DNA from: Cristatella mucedo | Taxonomy: Eukaryota; Bryozoa; Phylactolaemata; Cristatellidae | Direction of reading: 5' to 3' | DNA: 64,000 bases | Assembly (NCBI GenBank): GCA_009760855.2 | Contig: WPIO01000368.1 | Span: 1-64,000, forward strand | Part shown: piece by piece, positions 12,447 through 25,745 of the stretch | Position numbering within the stretch: position 1 is the first letter of the stretch | How the letters are laid out: every line of letters starts with the position of its first letter | Notes under the pieces: generated by a model | What the model was told of the DNA's origin: nothing | What the model saw: the letters and a program-made list of their open reading frames with translations, nothing else | Database searches by the model: none | Program-made: the position numbers and the translations under genes

Positions 12447-13432
12447 TTTACTTGCATGAGTTCCCAGCAGATCGCACAATATCTAGATACTTTAAATCAA
12501 CCCGTCAAGGCATGCAGTAGCCCGGTGCAGAGTGCTGGCCTTACTTAAGGCAATCGCACTTGAATAACTAATTTCGCTTAAGTTTGCAGCAGATCGCGGA
12601 ATATAAAGACACCTTGCTACTACTCGTTATAGCGTGTGATAACTTGCTGCAGAGTGCGTCTCCTAGCATTAGGCCATTAACATTTTAATAACCTATTTTG
12701 CATGAGATCGCAGCAGATCACACAATATCTAGATACTTTAAATCAATCAGTCAGTGCGTGCAGCAGCTTGCATCAGAGTGCAGCTCCTTGCTTTAGGCAA
12801 TCGTACTTGAATAACTCATTTCGCTTAAGTTCGAAGCAGATCGCTGAATATTAAGACACCTCGATACTACTCGTTATATCGTGTGATGACTTGCTGCAGA
12901 TTGCAGCGCCTAGCAGTAGGCCATTCACACTTAACTAACCTACTTTGCAGGATATCGCAGAAGTTTTCACAATATCTAGATACTTTGAATCAACCCGTCA
13001 AGTCATGCAGTCTCTCGGAGAGGAGTGGAGGCCTTGCTTTAGGCAATCGCACTGGAATAACTCATTTCGCTTGAGTTTGCAGCAGATCCCAGAATGTAAA
13101 GAAACTTCGATACTGCTCATTATAGCGTGTGATGACTTGCTGCAGATTGCAGAGCCTTGCAATAGGCCATTCACACTTGAATAGCTTATCTTGCATGAGT
13201 TCACAGCGGATTGCACAATATCTACATACTTTAAATCAACAAGCCAGAGCGTGGAGTAGATTGCAGCATAATGCAGCTCCTACATTCAGGCAATCGCACT
13301 TGAATAACTCATTTTGCTAGAGTTTGTAGCAAATCGCTAAATATAAAGACACCTCGATACTGCTCTTCATAGCGCGTGATAACTCGCTGCAGAGTGCTGT
13401 GCCTCGCATTAGGCCATTCACACATGAATAGC
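12447..13432. repeat. 4-monomer block, tandem copy 2
   Basis: The second copy of the 986-bp block. It stays aligned with copy 1 to about 13,360. There it switches to the CTGCTCTTCATAGCG variant of half A, which in turn matches units near 33,343, 48,197, 51,897, 54,857 and 60,778. Confidence 0.88.
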
Positions 13433-13662
13433 TTATTTTGCATGAGTTCTCAGCAGATCGCACAATATCTACATACTTCCAATCAACCCGTCAAGGGATG
13501 AAGTAGCTCGGAGTGGAGTGCAGGCCTTGCGTTAGGCAATCGCACTTGAATGACTCATTTCAATTAAGTTCGAAGCACGTCGCTGAATATTAAGTCACCT
13601 CAATACTACTCGTTATATCGTGTGATGACTTGCTGCAGAGTGCGGCTCCTAGCATTAGGTTT
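13433..13662. repeat. Connecting monomer with ACTTCCAATCAACCC box
   Basis: A unit with the rare CTTCCAATCAACC change and the GGGATGAAGTAGCTCGG tail. The same combination occurs exactly 19,980 bp to the right (13,481 vs 33,461), and also near 48,315 and 52,015. Confidence 0.8.
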
Positions 13663-15390
13663 GTTCACTCGTGAATAATCAACTTTGCAGGACTTCACAG
13701 CAGATCGCACAATATTTAGATACTTTAAATCAACCCGTAAAGTCATGCAGTCTCCCGGAGAGCAGTGCAGGCCTTGTTTTAGGCAATCGCACTGGAATAA
13801 CTCATTTCGCTTGAGGTAGCAGGCAGATCGCAGAATATAAAGACACTTCAATTCTGCTCGTTGTAGCATGTGATAACTTGCTGCAGAGTGGGGCGCCTTG
13901 CATTAAGCTATTCACACTTGAATAACCTACTTTACATGAGATCGCAGCAGATTGCACAATATCTAGATACTTTTAAATCAACCCGTCTAACCGTGCGGTA
14001 GCTTGAAGCAGAGTGCAGCTCCTTGGTTTAGGCAAACGCACTTGAATAACTCATTTCGCTTAAGTTTGCAGCAGATCGCGGAATATAAAGACACCTCGAT
14101 ACTGCTCGTTATAACGTGTGATAACTTGTTGCAGAGTGAGGCGCCTTGCATTAGGCCATTAACACTTGAATAGCTTATCTTCCAAGAGTTCACAGCAGAT
14201 CGCATAAAATCTAGATACTTTAAATCAACCCGTCAAGGCATATAGTAGCCCGGTGCAGAGTGCTGGCCTTACTTAAGGCAATCGCACTTGAATAACTAAT
14301 TTCGCTTAAGTTTGCAGCAGATCGCGGAATATTAAGACACCTTGCTACTACTCGTTATAGCGTGTGATAACTTGCTGCAGAGTGTGTCGCCTAGCATTAG
14401 GCCATTAAAATTTTGATAACCAATTTTGCATGAGATCGCAGCAGATCACACAATATCTAAATACTTTAAATCAACCAGTCAGTGCGTGCAGCAGCTTGCT
14501 TCAGAGTGCAGCTCCTTGCTTTAGGCAATCGCACTTGAATAACTCATTTTGCTTGAGTTCGCAGCAGATCGCTGAATATTAGGACACCTCGATACTACTC
14601 GTTATATCGTGTGATGACATGCTGCAGAGTGCTGATCCTTGCATTAAGCCATTTACACTTGAATAGCTGATTTTGCATTAGTCTACCGCAGATCGCACAA
14701 TATCTAGATACTTTAAGTCAACCCGCCAGTGTGTGCAGTAGTTTGCAGCATAATGCATCGCCTTGCTTCAGGCAATCGCACTTGAATAACTCATTTCGCT
14801 TGAGTTTGCAGCAGATCGCTGAATATAAAGACACCTCGATACTGCTCGTTATAAAGAGCGATCGCTTGTTGCAGAGTGCGGTGCCTAGCATTAGGCCATT
14901 CACACTTAACTAACCTACTTTGCATGAGATCGCAGCAGATTGCACAATATCTAGATACTTTAAATCAACCCGTCAAGTCATGCAGTCGCTCGGAGAGGAA
15001 TGCAGGCCTTGCTTTAGGCAATCGCACATAAATAACTCATTTCGGTTGAGTTTGCAGCAGATCGCTGAATATAAAGACACCTCAATACTGCTCGTTATAT
15101 CGCGTGATAACTTGCTGCAGATTGGGGCGCCTTGCATTAGGCCATTAAAAATTGAATAACCTATTTTGCATGAGATGGCAGATGATCACACAATATCTAG
15201 ATACTTTAAATCAACCCGTCAGAGCTTGCAGTAGCTAAAAGCAGAGTGCAGCTCCTTGCTTTAGGCAATTGCACTTGAATAACTCATTTTGCTTGAGTTT
15301 GCAGCAGATCACTGAATATTAAGTCACCTTAATACTACTCGTTATATCGTATGATGACTTGCTGCAGAGTGCATCGCCTAGCATTAGGTC
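13663..15390. repeat. 7-monomer higher-order repeat, copy at 13.7 kb (1,728 bp)
   Basis: Seven monomer types occur in order, recognised by half-B signatures. Type 1 is GTTCACTCGTG; type 2 CTTTTAAATC with CTAACCGTGCGG (~13,970-14,000); type 3 CTTCCAAGAG (~14,180); type 4 CATTAAAATTTTGATAACC with CAGTCAGTGCGTG (~14,400-14,490). Type 5 is GCTGATTTTGCATTAG with GCCAGTGTGTG (~14,670-14,735); type 6 CACTTAACTAACC (~14,903); type 7 GATGGCAGATGATCAC (~15,175) with a TAGCTAAAAGCAG tail. Type 1 then returns at 15,391. The same order and the same length occur at 57,624-59,351. Confidence 0.85.
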
Positions 15391-16264
15391 GTTCACTCGT
15401 GAATAACCTACTTTGCAGGACTTCACAGCAGATCGCACAATATCTAGATACTTTAAATAAACCCGTCAAGTCATGCAGTCGCCTGGAGAGCAGTGAGGCC
15501 TTGTTTTAGGCAATCGCACTGAAATAACTCATTTCGCTTGACTTTGCGGGCATATCGCAGAATATAAAGACACTTCGATACTGCTCGTTATAGCGTGTGA
15601 TTACTTGCTGCAGAGTGGGGCGCCTTGCATTAAGCCATTCACACTTGAATAACCTACTTTGCATGAGATCGCTGCAGATTGCACAATATCTAGATTCTTT
15701 TAAATCAACCCGTCTAACCGTGCGGTAGCTTGAAGCAGAGTGCAGCTCCTTGGTTTAGGCAAACGCACTTGAATAACTCTTTTTGCTAAAGTTTGCAGCA
15801 GATCGCGGAATAAAACACACCTCGATACCGCTCGTTATAACGTGTGATTACTTGTTGCAGAGTGAGGCGCCTTGCATTAGGCCATTTACACTTGAATAGC
15901 TTATCTTCCAAGATTTCACAGCAGATCGCACAAAATCTAGATACTTTAAATCAACCCGTCAAGGCATGCAGTAGCCCGGGGCAGCCTGCTGGCCTTACTT
16001 AAGGCAATCGCACTTGAATAACTCATTTCGCTTGAGTTCGCAGCAGATCGCTGAATATTAGGACACCTCGATAATACTCGTTATATCGTGTGATGACTTG
16101 CTGCAGAGTGCGGCGCCTAGCATTAGGTAGTTCACTCGTGAATAACCTACTTTGCAGGACTTCACAGCAGATCGCACAATATCTAGATACTTTAAATCAA
16201 CCCGTCAAGTCATGTAGTCGCTCGGAGAGGAGTGCAGGCCTTGCTTTAGGCAATTGCACTATAA
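15391..16264. repeat. Partial higher-order repeat (types 1-3, then type 1)
   Basis: Type 1 at 15,391, type 2 (CTTTTAAATC, ~15,695) and type 3 (CTTCCAAG, ~15,905) follow in order. Type 1 then recurs at 16,130, 739 bp after the first. Types 4-7 are absent, so this is a three-monomer truncated version. Confidence 0.8.
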
Positions 16265-17001
16265 TAACTCATTTCGCTTGAGTTCGCAGCAGATCGCTGA
16301 ATATTAAGTCACCTCGATAATACTCGTTATATCGTGTGATGACTTGCTGCAGAGTTCGGCGCCTAGCGTTAGGTAGTTCACTCGTGAATAACCTACTTTG
16401 CAGGACTTCACAGCAGATCTCACAATATCTAGATACTTTAAATCAACCCGTCAAGTCATGCAGTCGCTCAGAGAGCAGTGCAGGCTTTGTTTTAGGCAAT
16501 CGCCCTGGAATAACTTATTTCGCTTCAGTTTGCGGGCAGATCGCAGAATATAAAGACACTTCGTAACTGCTCGTTATAGCGTTTGATAACTTGCCGCAGA
16601 TTGCGGCGCCTTGCATTAGGCCATTCACACTTGAATAGCTTAGTTTGCATGAGTTCACAGCAGATCTCACAATATCTAGATACTTAAAATCAACCTGTCT
16701 AGGCATGCGGTAGCTCGGAGCAGAGTGCAGGCCTTGCTTTAGGCAATCGCACTTGAATAACTATTACGCTTGTGTTTGCAGCAGATCGCAGAATATGAAG
16801 ACACCTCGATACTGCTTGTTATAGCGTGTGACAACTTGCTAAAGAGTGAGGGGCCTTGCATTAAGCCATTCACACTAGAATAGCTTATCTTGCTTGAGTT
16901 CACAGCAGATCGCACAATATCTAGATACTTCAAATCAACCCGTCAAGTTATGCAGTCTCTCGGAGAGGAGTGCAGGCCTTGCTTTAGGCAATCCCACTGG
17001 A
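16265..17001. repeat. 3-monomer block, tandem copy 1 (~737 bp)
   Basis: Three units consisting of a type-1 monomer, a unit with TACTTAAAATCAACC and a GGCATGC tail, and a unit ending CTTGCTTGAGTTCACAG. The whole set repeats about 737 bp downstream. A similar set is seen again near 21,020-21,590. Confidence 0.82.
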
Positions 17002-17738
17002 ATAACTCATTTCGCTTGAGTTCGCAGCAGATCGCTGAATATTAAGTCACCTCGATACTACTCTTATATCGTGTGATGACTTGCTGCATAGTGCGGCGCC
17101 TAGCATTAGGTAGTTCACTCGTGAATAACCTACTTTGCAGGACCCCACAGCAGATCGCACAATATCTAGATACTTTAAATCAACCCGTCAAGTCATGCAG
17201 TCGCTCAAAGAGCAGTGCAGGCCTTGTTTTAGGCAATCGCACTGGAATAACTTATTTCGCTTCAGTTTGCGGGCAGATCGCAGAATATAAAGACACTTCG
17301 TAACTGCTCGTTATAGCGTGTGATAACTTGCTGCAGATTGCGGCGCCTTGCATTAGGCCATTCACACTTGAATAGCTTATTTTGCATGAGTTCACAGCAG
17401 ATCGCACAATATCTAAATACTTAAAATCAAACGGTCTAGGCATGCGGTAGCTCGGAGCAGAGTGCAGGCCTTGCTTTAGGCAATAGCACTTGAATAACTT
17501 ATTTCGCTTGTGTTTGCAGCAGATCGCAGAATATGAAGACACCTCGATACTGCTTGTTATAGCGTGTGACAACTTGCTACAGAGTGAGGCGCCTTGCATT
17601 AAGCCATTCACATTAGAATAGCTTATCTTGCTTAAGTTCACAGCAGATCGCACAATATCTAGATACTTTAAATCAACCCGTCAAGGCATGCAGTAGCCTG
17701 GAGCAGAGTGCTGGCCTTGCTTTACACGATCGCACTGG
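17002..17738. repeat. 3-monomer block, tandem copy 2
   Basis: The second copy of the 16.27-kb block, aligned throughout with scattered substitutions and a short deletion near 17,062 (CTACTCTTATATCG, lacking GT). Its left part also matches 21,020 and beyond at an offset of 3,947 bp, about sixteen units. Confidence 0.82.
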
Positions 17739-20700
17739 AATAACTCATTTCACTTGAGTTCGCAGCAGATCCCAGAATGTGAAGACACCTCGATACTGCT
17801 CGTTATAGCGTGTGACAATTTGCTACAGAGTAAGGCGCCTTGCATTAAGCCATTCACACTTGAATAGCTTATCTTCCAAGAGTTCATAGCAGATCGCACA
17901 AAATCTAGATACTTTAAATTAACCCGTCAAGGCATGCAATAGCCCGGAGCAGAGTGCTGGCGTTACTTAAGGCAATCGCACTTGAATAACTCATTTCGCT
18001 TAAGTTTGCAGCAGATCGCGGAATATAAAGACACCTCGATACTGCTCGTTATAGCGTGTAATTACTTGCTGAAGAGTGGGGCGCCTTGCATTAAGCCATT
18101 CACACTTGAATAGCTTATTTTGCATGTTTTCTCAGCAGATCGCACAATATCTAAATACTTTAAATCAACCCGTCAAGTCATGCAGTCGCTCGGAGAGGAG
18201 TGCAGGCCTTGCTTTAGGCAATCGCACATAAATAACTCATTTCGGTTGAGTTTGCAGCAGATCGCTGAATATAAAGACACCTGAATACTGCTCGTTATAT
18301 CGCGTGATAACTTGCTGCAGATTGCGGCGCCTTGCATTAGGCCATTAAAAATTGAATAACCTATTTTGCATGAGATGGCAGATGATCACACAATAGCTAG
18401 ATACCTTAAATTAACCCGTCAGAGCGTGCAGTAGCTAAAAGCAGAGGGCAGCTCCTTGCTTTAGGCAATTGCACTTGAATAACTCATTTCGCTTGAGTTT
18501 GCAGTAGATCGCTGAATATAAAAACACCTCGATACTACTCGTTATATTGTGTGATGACTTGCTGCAAAGTGCGGCGCCTAGCATTAGGTAGTTCACTCGT
18601 GAATAACCTACTTTGCAGGACTTCACAGCAGATCGCACAATATCTAGATACTTTAAATCAACCCGTCAAGTCATGCAGTCGCTCGAAGAGCAGTGCAGGC
18701 CTTGTTTTAGGCAATCGCACAGGAAAATCTCATTTCGCTTGAGTTTGCGGGCAGATCGCAGAATATAAAGACCCTTCGATACTGCTCGTTATAGCGTGCC
18801 ATAACTTGCTGCAGAGTGGAGGGCCTTGCATTAAGCCATTCACACTTGAATAACCTACTTTGCATGAGATCGCAGCAGATCACACAATATCTAGATACTT
18901 TAAATCAACCCGTCAAGTCATGCAGTCGCTCGGAGAGGAGTGCAGGCCTTGTTTTAGGCAATCGCACTGTAATAACTCATTTCGCTTGAGTTTGCGGGCA
19001 GATCGCGGAATAAATAGACACTTCGATACTGCTCGTTATAGCGTGTGATAACTTGCTGCAGAGTGGGGCGCCTTGCATTAAGCCATTCACACTTGAATAG
19101 CTTATTTTGCATGAGGTCTCAGCAGATCGCACAATATCTACATACTTAAAATCAACCGGTCTAAGCAGCCGGTAGCTCGGAGAAGAGTGCAGGCCTTGTT
19201 TTACGCAATCGCACTTGAATAACTTATTTCGCTTGTGTTTGCAGCAGATCGCAGAATATGAAGACACTTCGATACTGCTTGTTATAGCGTGTGACAACTT
19301 GCTACAGAGTGAGGCGCCTTGCATTAAGCCATTCACACTAGAATAGCTTATCTTGCTTGAGTTCACAGCAGATCGCACAATATCTAGATACTTTAAATCA
19401 ACCTGTCAAGTCATGCAGTCTCTCGGAGAGCAGTGCTGGCCTTGCTTTAGGCAATCGCACATGAATAACTCATTCCGCTTGAGTTTGATGCAGATCGCTG
19501 AATATAAAGACACCTCGATACTGCTCGTTATAGCGTGTGATAACTTGCTAAAGAGTGCCGCGCCTTGGCCATTAAGCCATTCACACTTAAATAACCTACT
19601 TTGCATGAGATCGCAGCAGATTGCACAATATCTAGATACTTTTAAATCATCCCGTCAAACCGTGCGGTAGCTTGAAGCAGCGTGCAGCTCCTTGGTTTAG
19701 GAAAAAGCACTTGAATAACTCATTTCGCTAAAGTTTGCAGCAGATGGCAGAATATAAAGACACCTCGATACTGCTCGTTATATCGTGTGCTAACTTGCTG
19801 CAGTGTGACGTGTTTTGCATTAAGCCATTCACACTTGAATAGCTTATTTTGCATGAGTTCACAGCAGATCGCACAATATCTAGATACTTTAAATCAACCC
19901 GTCAAGTCATGCAGTAGTTTGCAGCATAATGCGGCGCCTTGCTTCAGGCAATCGCACTTGAATAACTTATTTCGCTTGTGTTTGCAGCAGATCGCTGAAT
20001 ATTAAGACACCTCGATACTACTCGTTATATTGTGTGATGACTTGCTGCAGAGTGCTGATCCTTGGATTAAGCCATTCACACTTAACTAACCTACTTTGCA
20101 TGAGATCGCAGCAGATTGCACAATATCTAGATACTTTAAATCAACCCGTCAAGTCATGCAGTCGCTCGGAGAGGAGTGCAGGCCTTGCTTTAGGCAATCG
20201 CACTTGAATAACTTATTTCGCTTGAGTTTGCAGCAGATGGCAGAATATGAAGACACCTCGATAATGCTCGTTATATGTATGACAACTTGCTGCAGAGTGA
20301 GGCGCCTTGCATTAGGCCATTCACACTTACATAGCTTATCTTGCATGAGTTCACAGCAGATCGCACAATATCTAGATACTTTAAATCAACCCGCCAGTGT
20401 GTGCAGTAGTTTGCAGCATAATGCAGCACCTTGCTTCAATGAATCGCACTTGAATAACTCATTTCGCTTGAGTTTGCCGCAGATCGCTAGATATAAAGAC
20501 ACCTCGATACTGCTCGTTATAGTGAGCAATAGCTTGCTGCAGAGTGCGGTGCCTAGCATTAGGCCATTCACACTTAATTAACCTACTTTGCATGAGATCA
20601 CAGCAGATTGCACAATATCTAGATACTTTAAATCAACCCGTCAAGTCATCCAGTCGCTCGGAGAGCAGTGCAAGCCTTGTTTTAGGCAATCGCACTGGAA

Positions 20701-21919
20701 TAACTCATTTCGCTTGAGTTTGCAGGCAGATCGCAGAATATAAAGAAACTGCGATACTGCTCGTTATAGCGTGTGATAACTTGCTGCAGATTGCGGCGCC
20801 TTGCATAAGGCCATTCTCACTTGAATAGCTTGTCTTGCATGAGTTCACAGCAGATCGCACAATATCTTGATACTTTAAATCAACCCGCCAGAGCGTGCAG
20901 TAGTTTGCAGCATAATGCAGCACCTTGCTTCAGGCAATCGCACTTGAATAACTCATTTCGCATGAGATCGCAGCAGATCGCTGAATATTAAGTCACCTCG
21001 ATACTACTCGTTATATCGTGTGATGACTTGCTGCAGAGTGCGGCGCCTAGCATTAGGTAGTTCACTCGTGAATAACCTACTTTGCAGGACTTCACAGCAG
21101 ATCTCACAATATCTAGATACTTTAAATCAACCGGTCAAGTCATGCAGTCGCTCGGAGAGCAGTGCAGGCCTTGTTTTAGGCAATCGCACTGGAATGTCTC
21201 ATTTTGCTTTAGTTTGCTCGCAGATCGCAGAATATAAAGACACTTCGTAACTGCTCGTTATAGCGTGTGATAACTTGCTGCAGATTGCAGGGCCGTGCAT
21301 TAGGCCATTCACACTTGAACAGCTTATTTTGCATGACTTCACAGCAGATCGCACAATATCTAGATACTTAAAATCAACCGGTCTTAGCATGCTGTAGCTT
21401 GGAGCCGAGTGCTGGCCTTGCTTTAGGCAATAGCACTTGAATAACGTATTTCGCTTGTGTTTGCAGCAGATCGCAGAATATGAAGACACCTCGATACTGC
21501 TCGTTATAGCGTGTGACAACTTGCTACAGAGTGAGGCGCCTTGCATTAAGCCATTCACACTAGAATAGCTTACCTTGCATGAGTTCACTGTAGCCGCACA
21601 ATATCTAGATACTTTAAATCAACCCGCCAGAGCGTGCAGTAGATTGCAGCATAGTGCAGCTCCTTGCTTTAGGCAATCGCACATGAATAACTCATTTCGC
21701 TTGAGTTTGCGGGCAGATCGCGGAATATAAAAGACACTTCGATACTGCTGGGTTATATCGTGTGATAACTTGCTGCAGAGTGCGGCGCCTTGCATTAGGC
21801 CATTCACACTTGAATAGCTTATTTTGCATGAGTTCACAGCAGATCGCACAATATCTAGATACTTTAAATCAACCCGTCAAGGCATGCAGTAGCTCGGAGC
21901 AGAGTGCAGGCCTTGCTTT
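17739..21919. repeat. Mixed monomer array
   Basis: About seventeen units of near-normal length. Type-7 (GATGGCAGATGATCAC, ~18,375) and type-1 (~18,595) units are adjacent, as in the higher-order repeat. Units with TACTTAAAATCAACCGGTC and a CTTAGCATGCTGTAGC or related tail occur near 19,145 and 21,365. Type 6 (CTTAACTAACC) is at about 20,080. No gene, RNA or inserted element was seen. Confidence 0.8.
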
Positions 21920-23980
21920 AGGCAATCGCACTGGAAGAACTCATTTCGCTTGAGTTTGTGGGTAGATCGCAGAATATAAAGACACTTCGATACTGCTTGT
22001 TATAGCGTGTGATAACTAGCTACAGAGTGCGGCGCCTTGCATTAAGCCATTCACACTTGAATAGCTTATTTTGCATGTTTTCACAGCAGATCGCACAATA
22101 TCTAGATACTTTAAATCAACCCGTCAAGTCATGCAGTCGCTCGGAGAGGAGTGCAGGCCTTGCTTTAGGCAATCGCACATAAATAACTTATTTCGCTTGA
22201 GTTTGCAGCAGATCGCAGAATATGAAGACACCTCGATACTGCTCGTTATATCGTGTGACAACTTGCTACAGAGTGAGGCGCCTTGCATTAGGCCATTCAC
22301 ACTTGAATAGCTTATCTTGCATGAGTTCACAGCAGATCGCAAAATATCTAAATACTTTAAATCAACCCGTCAAGTTGTGTAGTAGCTATGAGAGCAGAGT
22401 GCTGGCCTTGCTTTAGGCAATCGCACATAAATAACTTATTTCGCTTGAGTTTGCAGCATATCGCCGAATTTAAAGACACAGCGATACTGCTCGTTATATC
22501 GTGTGACAACTTGCTACAGAGTGAGGCGCCTTGCATTAGGCCATTCACACTTGAATAGCTTATCTTGCATGAGTTCACAGCAGATCGCACAATATCTAAA
22601 TACTTTAAATCAACCCGCCAGAGCGTGCATTAGTTTGCAGCATAATGCAGCACCTTGCTTCTGGCAATAGCACTCGAATAACTTATTTCGCTTGAGTTTG
22701 CAGCAGATCGCGGAATTTAAAGACACCTCGATACTGCTCGTTTTAGCGTGTGATAACTTGCTGCAGAGGGCGGCTCCAAGCATTAGGCCATTTACACTTG
22801 AATAGCTTATCTTCCAAGAGTTCACAGAAGATCGCACAATATCTAGATACTTTAAATCAACCCGCCAGTGTGTGCAGTAGTTTGCAGCATAATGCAGCGC
22901 CTTGCTTCAGGCAATCGCATTTGAATAACTCATTTCGCTTGAGTTCGCGGCAGATCGCTGAATATTAAGACACCTCGAAACTACTCGCTATATCGTGTGA
23001 TGTTTTGCTGCAGAGTGCTGATCCTTGCATTAAGCCATTCACACTTGAATAGCTGATTTTGCATAAGTCTACAGCAGATCGCACAATATCTACATACTTT
23101 AAATCAACCCGCCAGTGTGTGCAGTAGTTTGCAGCATAATGCAGCGCCTTGCTTCAGGCAATCGCACTTGAATTACTCATTTCGCTTGAGTTTGCCGCAG
23201 ATCGCTGGATATAAAGACACCTCGATACTGCTCGTTATAGTGAGCTATAGCTTGCTGCAGAGTGCAGTGCCTAGCATTAGGCCATTCACACTTAACTAAC
23301 CTACTTTGCATGAGATCGCAGCAGATTGCACAATATCTAGATACTTTAAATCAACCCGGCAAGTCATGCAGTCGCTCGGAGAGGAGTGCAGGGCTTGCTT
23401 TAGGCAATTTCACTTGAATAACTCATTTCGCTTGACTTTCGCTGCAGATCGCTGAATTTTAAGTGACCTCAATAATACTCGTTATATCGTGTGATGACAG
23501 GCTGCAGAGTGCGGCGCCTAGCAATAGGTAGTTCACTCGTGAATAACCTACTTTGCAGGATTTCACAGCAGATCGCACAATATCTAGATACTTTAAATCA
23601 ACCCGTCAAGTCATGCAGTCGCTCGAGGAGGAGTTCAGGCCATGCTTTAGGCAATTTCACTTGAATAACTCATTTCGCTTGACTTTCGCAGCAGATCGCT
23701 GAATTTTAAGTGACCTCAATAATACTCGTTATATCGTGTGATGACTTGCTGCAGAGTGGGGCGCCTAACATTAGCTAGTTCACTCGTGAATAACCTACAT
23801 AACAGGACTTCACAGCAGATCGCACAATATCTAGATACTATACATCAACCCGTCAAGTCACGCAGTCGCTCAGAGAGCAGTGCAGGCCTTGTTTTAGGCA
23901 ATGGCACTGGAATAACTCATTTCGCTTGGGTTTGCTCGCAGATCGCAGAATATGAAGACACTTCGTAACTGCTCGTTATA
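21920..23980. repeat. Duplicated block, left copy (~2.06 kb)
   Basis: This block matches 25,746-27,802. The offset is 3,826 bp at the left end and 3,822 bp from 22,610 onwards, about 15.5 units, because a half-unit crossover lies between the copies. Shared rare marks are GGAAGAACTCATTTCGC (~21,934), GCATGTTTTCACAGC (~22,073), CACTCGAATAACTTATTTCG (~22,671), CCGGCAAG (~23,356) and TGACTTTCGCTGCAG (~23,432). One unit near 22,370-22,405 has a private tail (GTTGTGTAGTAGCTATGAG). Confidence 0.85.
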
Positions 23981-25745
23981 GCGTGTGATAACTTGCTGCA
24001 GATTGCAGCGCCTTGCATTTGGCCATTCACACTTGAACAGCTTATTTTGCATTACTTCACAGCAGATCGCACAATATTTAGATACTTTAAAACAACCCGC
24101 CAGAGCGTGCAGTAGTTTGCAGCAGAGTGAAGCTCTTTGCTTTAGGCAATCGCACATGAATACCACATTTTGAATAAGTTTGCTGCAGATTGCTGGATAT
24201 AAAGACACCCCGATACTGCTGGTTATATCGTGTGATAATTTGCTGCAGAGTGCGGCTCCTAGCATTAGGCCATTTACATTTGAATAGCTTATCTTCCAAG
24301 AGTCCACAGCAGATTGCACAATATCCAGATATTTTAAATCAACCCATCAAGGCATGCAGTTGCCTGGAGCAGAGTGCTGGCCTTGCTTTAGGCAATCGCA
24401 CTTGAATAACTTATTTCGCTAGTGTTTGCAGCAGATCGCAGAATATAATGACACCTCGATACTACTCGTTATAGCGTGTGACAACTTGCTACAGAGTGAG
24501 GCGCCTTGCATTTAGCCATTCACACTGGAATACCTTATCTTGCATGAGTTCACAGGAGATCGCACAATATCTAGATACTTTAAAACAACCCGCCAGAGCG
24601 TGCAGTAGTTTGCAGCAGAGTGCAGCTCCTTGCTTTAGGCAATCGCACATGAATACCAGATTTCGGTTAAGTTTGATGCAGATCGCTGGATATAACGACA
24701 CCTAGATACTGCTCGTTTTATCGTGTGATAACTTGCTGCAGATTGGGGCGCCTAGCATTAGGCCATTCACACTTGAATAGCTTATCTTGCATGAGTTCAC
24801 AGCAGATCGCACAATATCTTGATACTTTAAATCAACCCGCCAGAGCGTGCAGTAGTTTGCAGCATAATGCAGCACCTTGCTTCAGGCAATCGCACTTGAA
24901 TAACTCATTTCGCTTGAGATCGCAGCAGATCGCTGAAAATTAAGTCACCTCGATACTACTCGTTATATCGTGTGATGACTTGCTGCAGAGTGCGGCGCCT
25001 AGCATTAGGTAGTTCACTCGTGAATAACCTACTTTGCAGGACTTCACAGCAGATCGCACAATATCTAGATACTTTAAATCAACCCGTCAAGTCATGCAGT
25101 CGCTCGGAGAGCAGTGCAGGCCTTGAATTTAGGCAATCGCACTGGAATAACAAATTTCGCTTGAGTTTGCAGGCATATCGCAGAATATCTAGATACTTGA
25201 AATCAACCGGTCTTAGCATGCTGTAGCTTGGAGCCGAGTGCAGGCCTTGCTTTAGACAATCGCACTTGAATAACTTATTTCGCTTGTGTTTGCAGCAGAT
25301 CGCAGAATATGAAGACACCTCGATACTGCTCGTTATAGCGTGTGACAACTTGCTACAGAGTGAGGCGCCTTGCATTAAGCCATTCACACTAGAATAGCTT
25401 ACCTTGCATGAGTTCACTGTAGCCGCACAATATCTAGATACTTTAAATCAACCCGCCAGAGCGTGCAGTAGTTTGCAGCAGAGTGAAGCTCTTTGCTTTA
25501 GGCAATCGCACATGAATACCACATTTTGAATAAGTTTGCTGCAGATCGCTGGATATAAAGACACCCCGATACTGCTGGTTATATCGTGTGATAACTTGCT
25601 GCAGAGTGCGGCTCCTAGCATTAGGCCATTTACATTTGAATAGCTTATCTTCCAAGAGTTCACAGCAGATTGCACAATATCTAGATATTTTAAATCAACC
25701 CATCAAGGCATGCAGTAGCCTGGAGCAGAGTGCTGGCCTTGCTTT
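23981..25745. repeat. Monomers present between the duplicated blocks
   Basis: About seven units. A unit with TTTTGAATAAGTTTGCTGC and CACCCCGATACTGCTGG at ~24,167-24,220 recurs at ~25,523-25,575, 1,356 bp or 5.5 units later. The segment 24,725-25,350 matches 27,807-28,432 at an offset of 3,082 bp, including the half-unit crossover. Confidence 0.82.
25062..25195. repeat. Half-unit A/B crossover (left copy)
   Basis: Boxes at 25,062 and 25,186 are 124 bp apart. The half between them starts as A (TTGAGTTTGCAGGCATATCGC) and becomes B at AGAATATCTAGATACTTGAA. The joint falls in the shared GAATAT sequence. The crossover is also present in the copy at 28.27 kb, so it predates that duplication. Confidence 0.9.
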
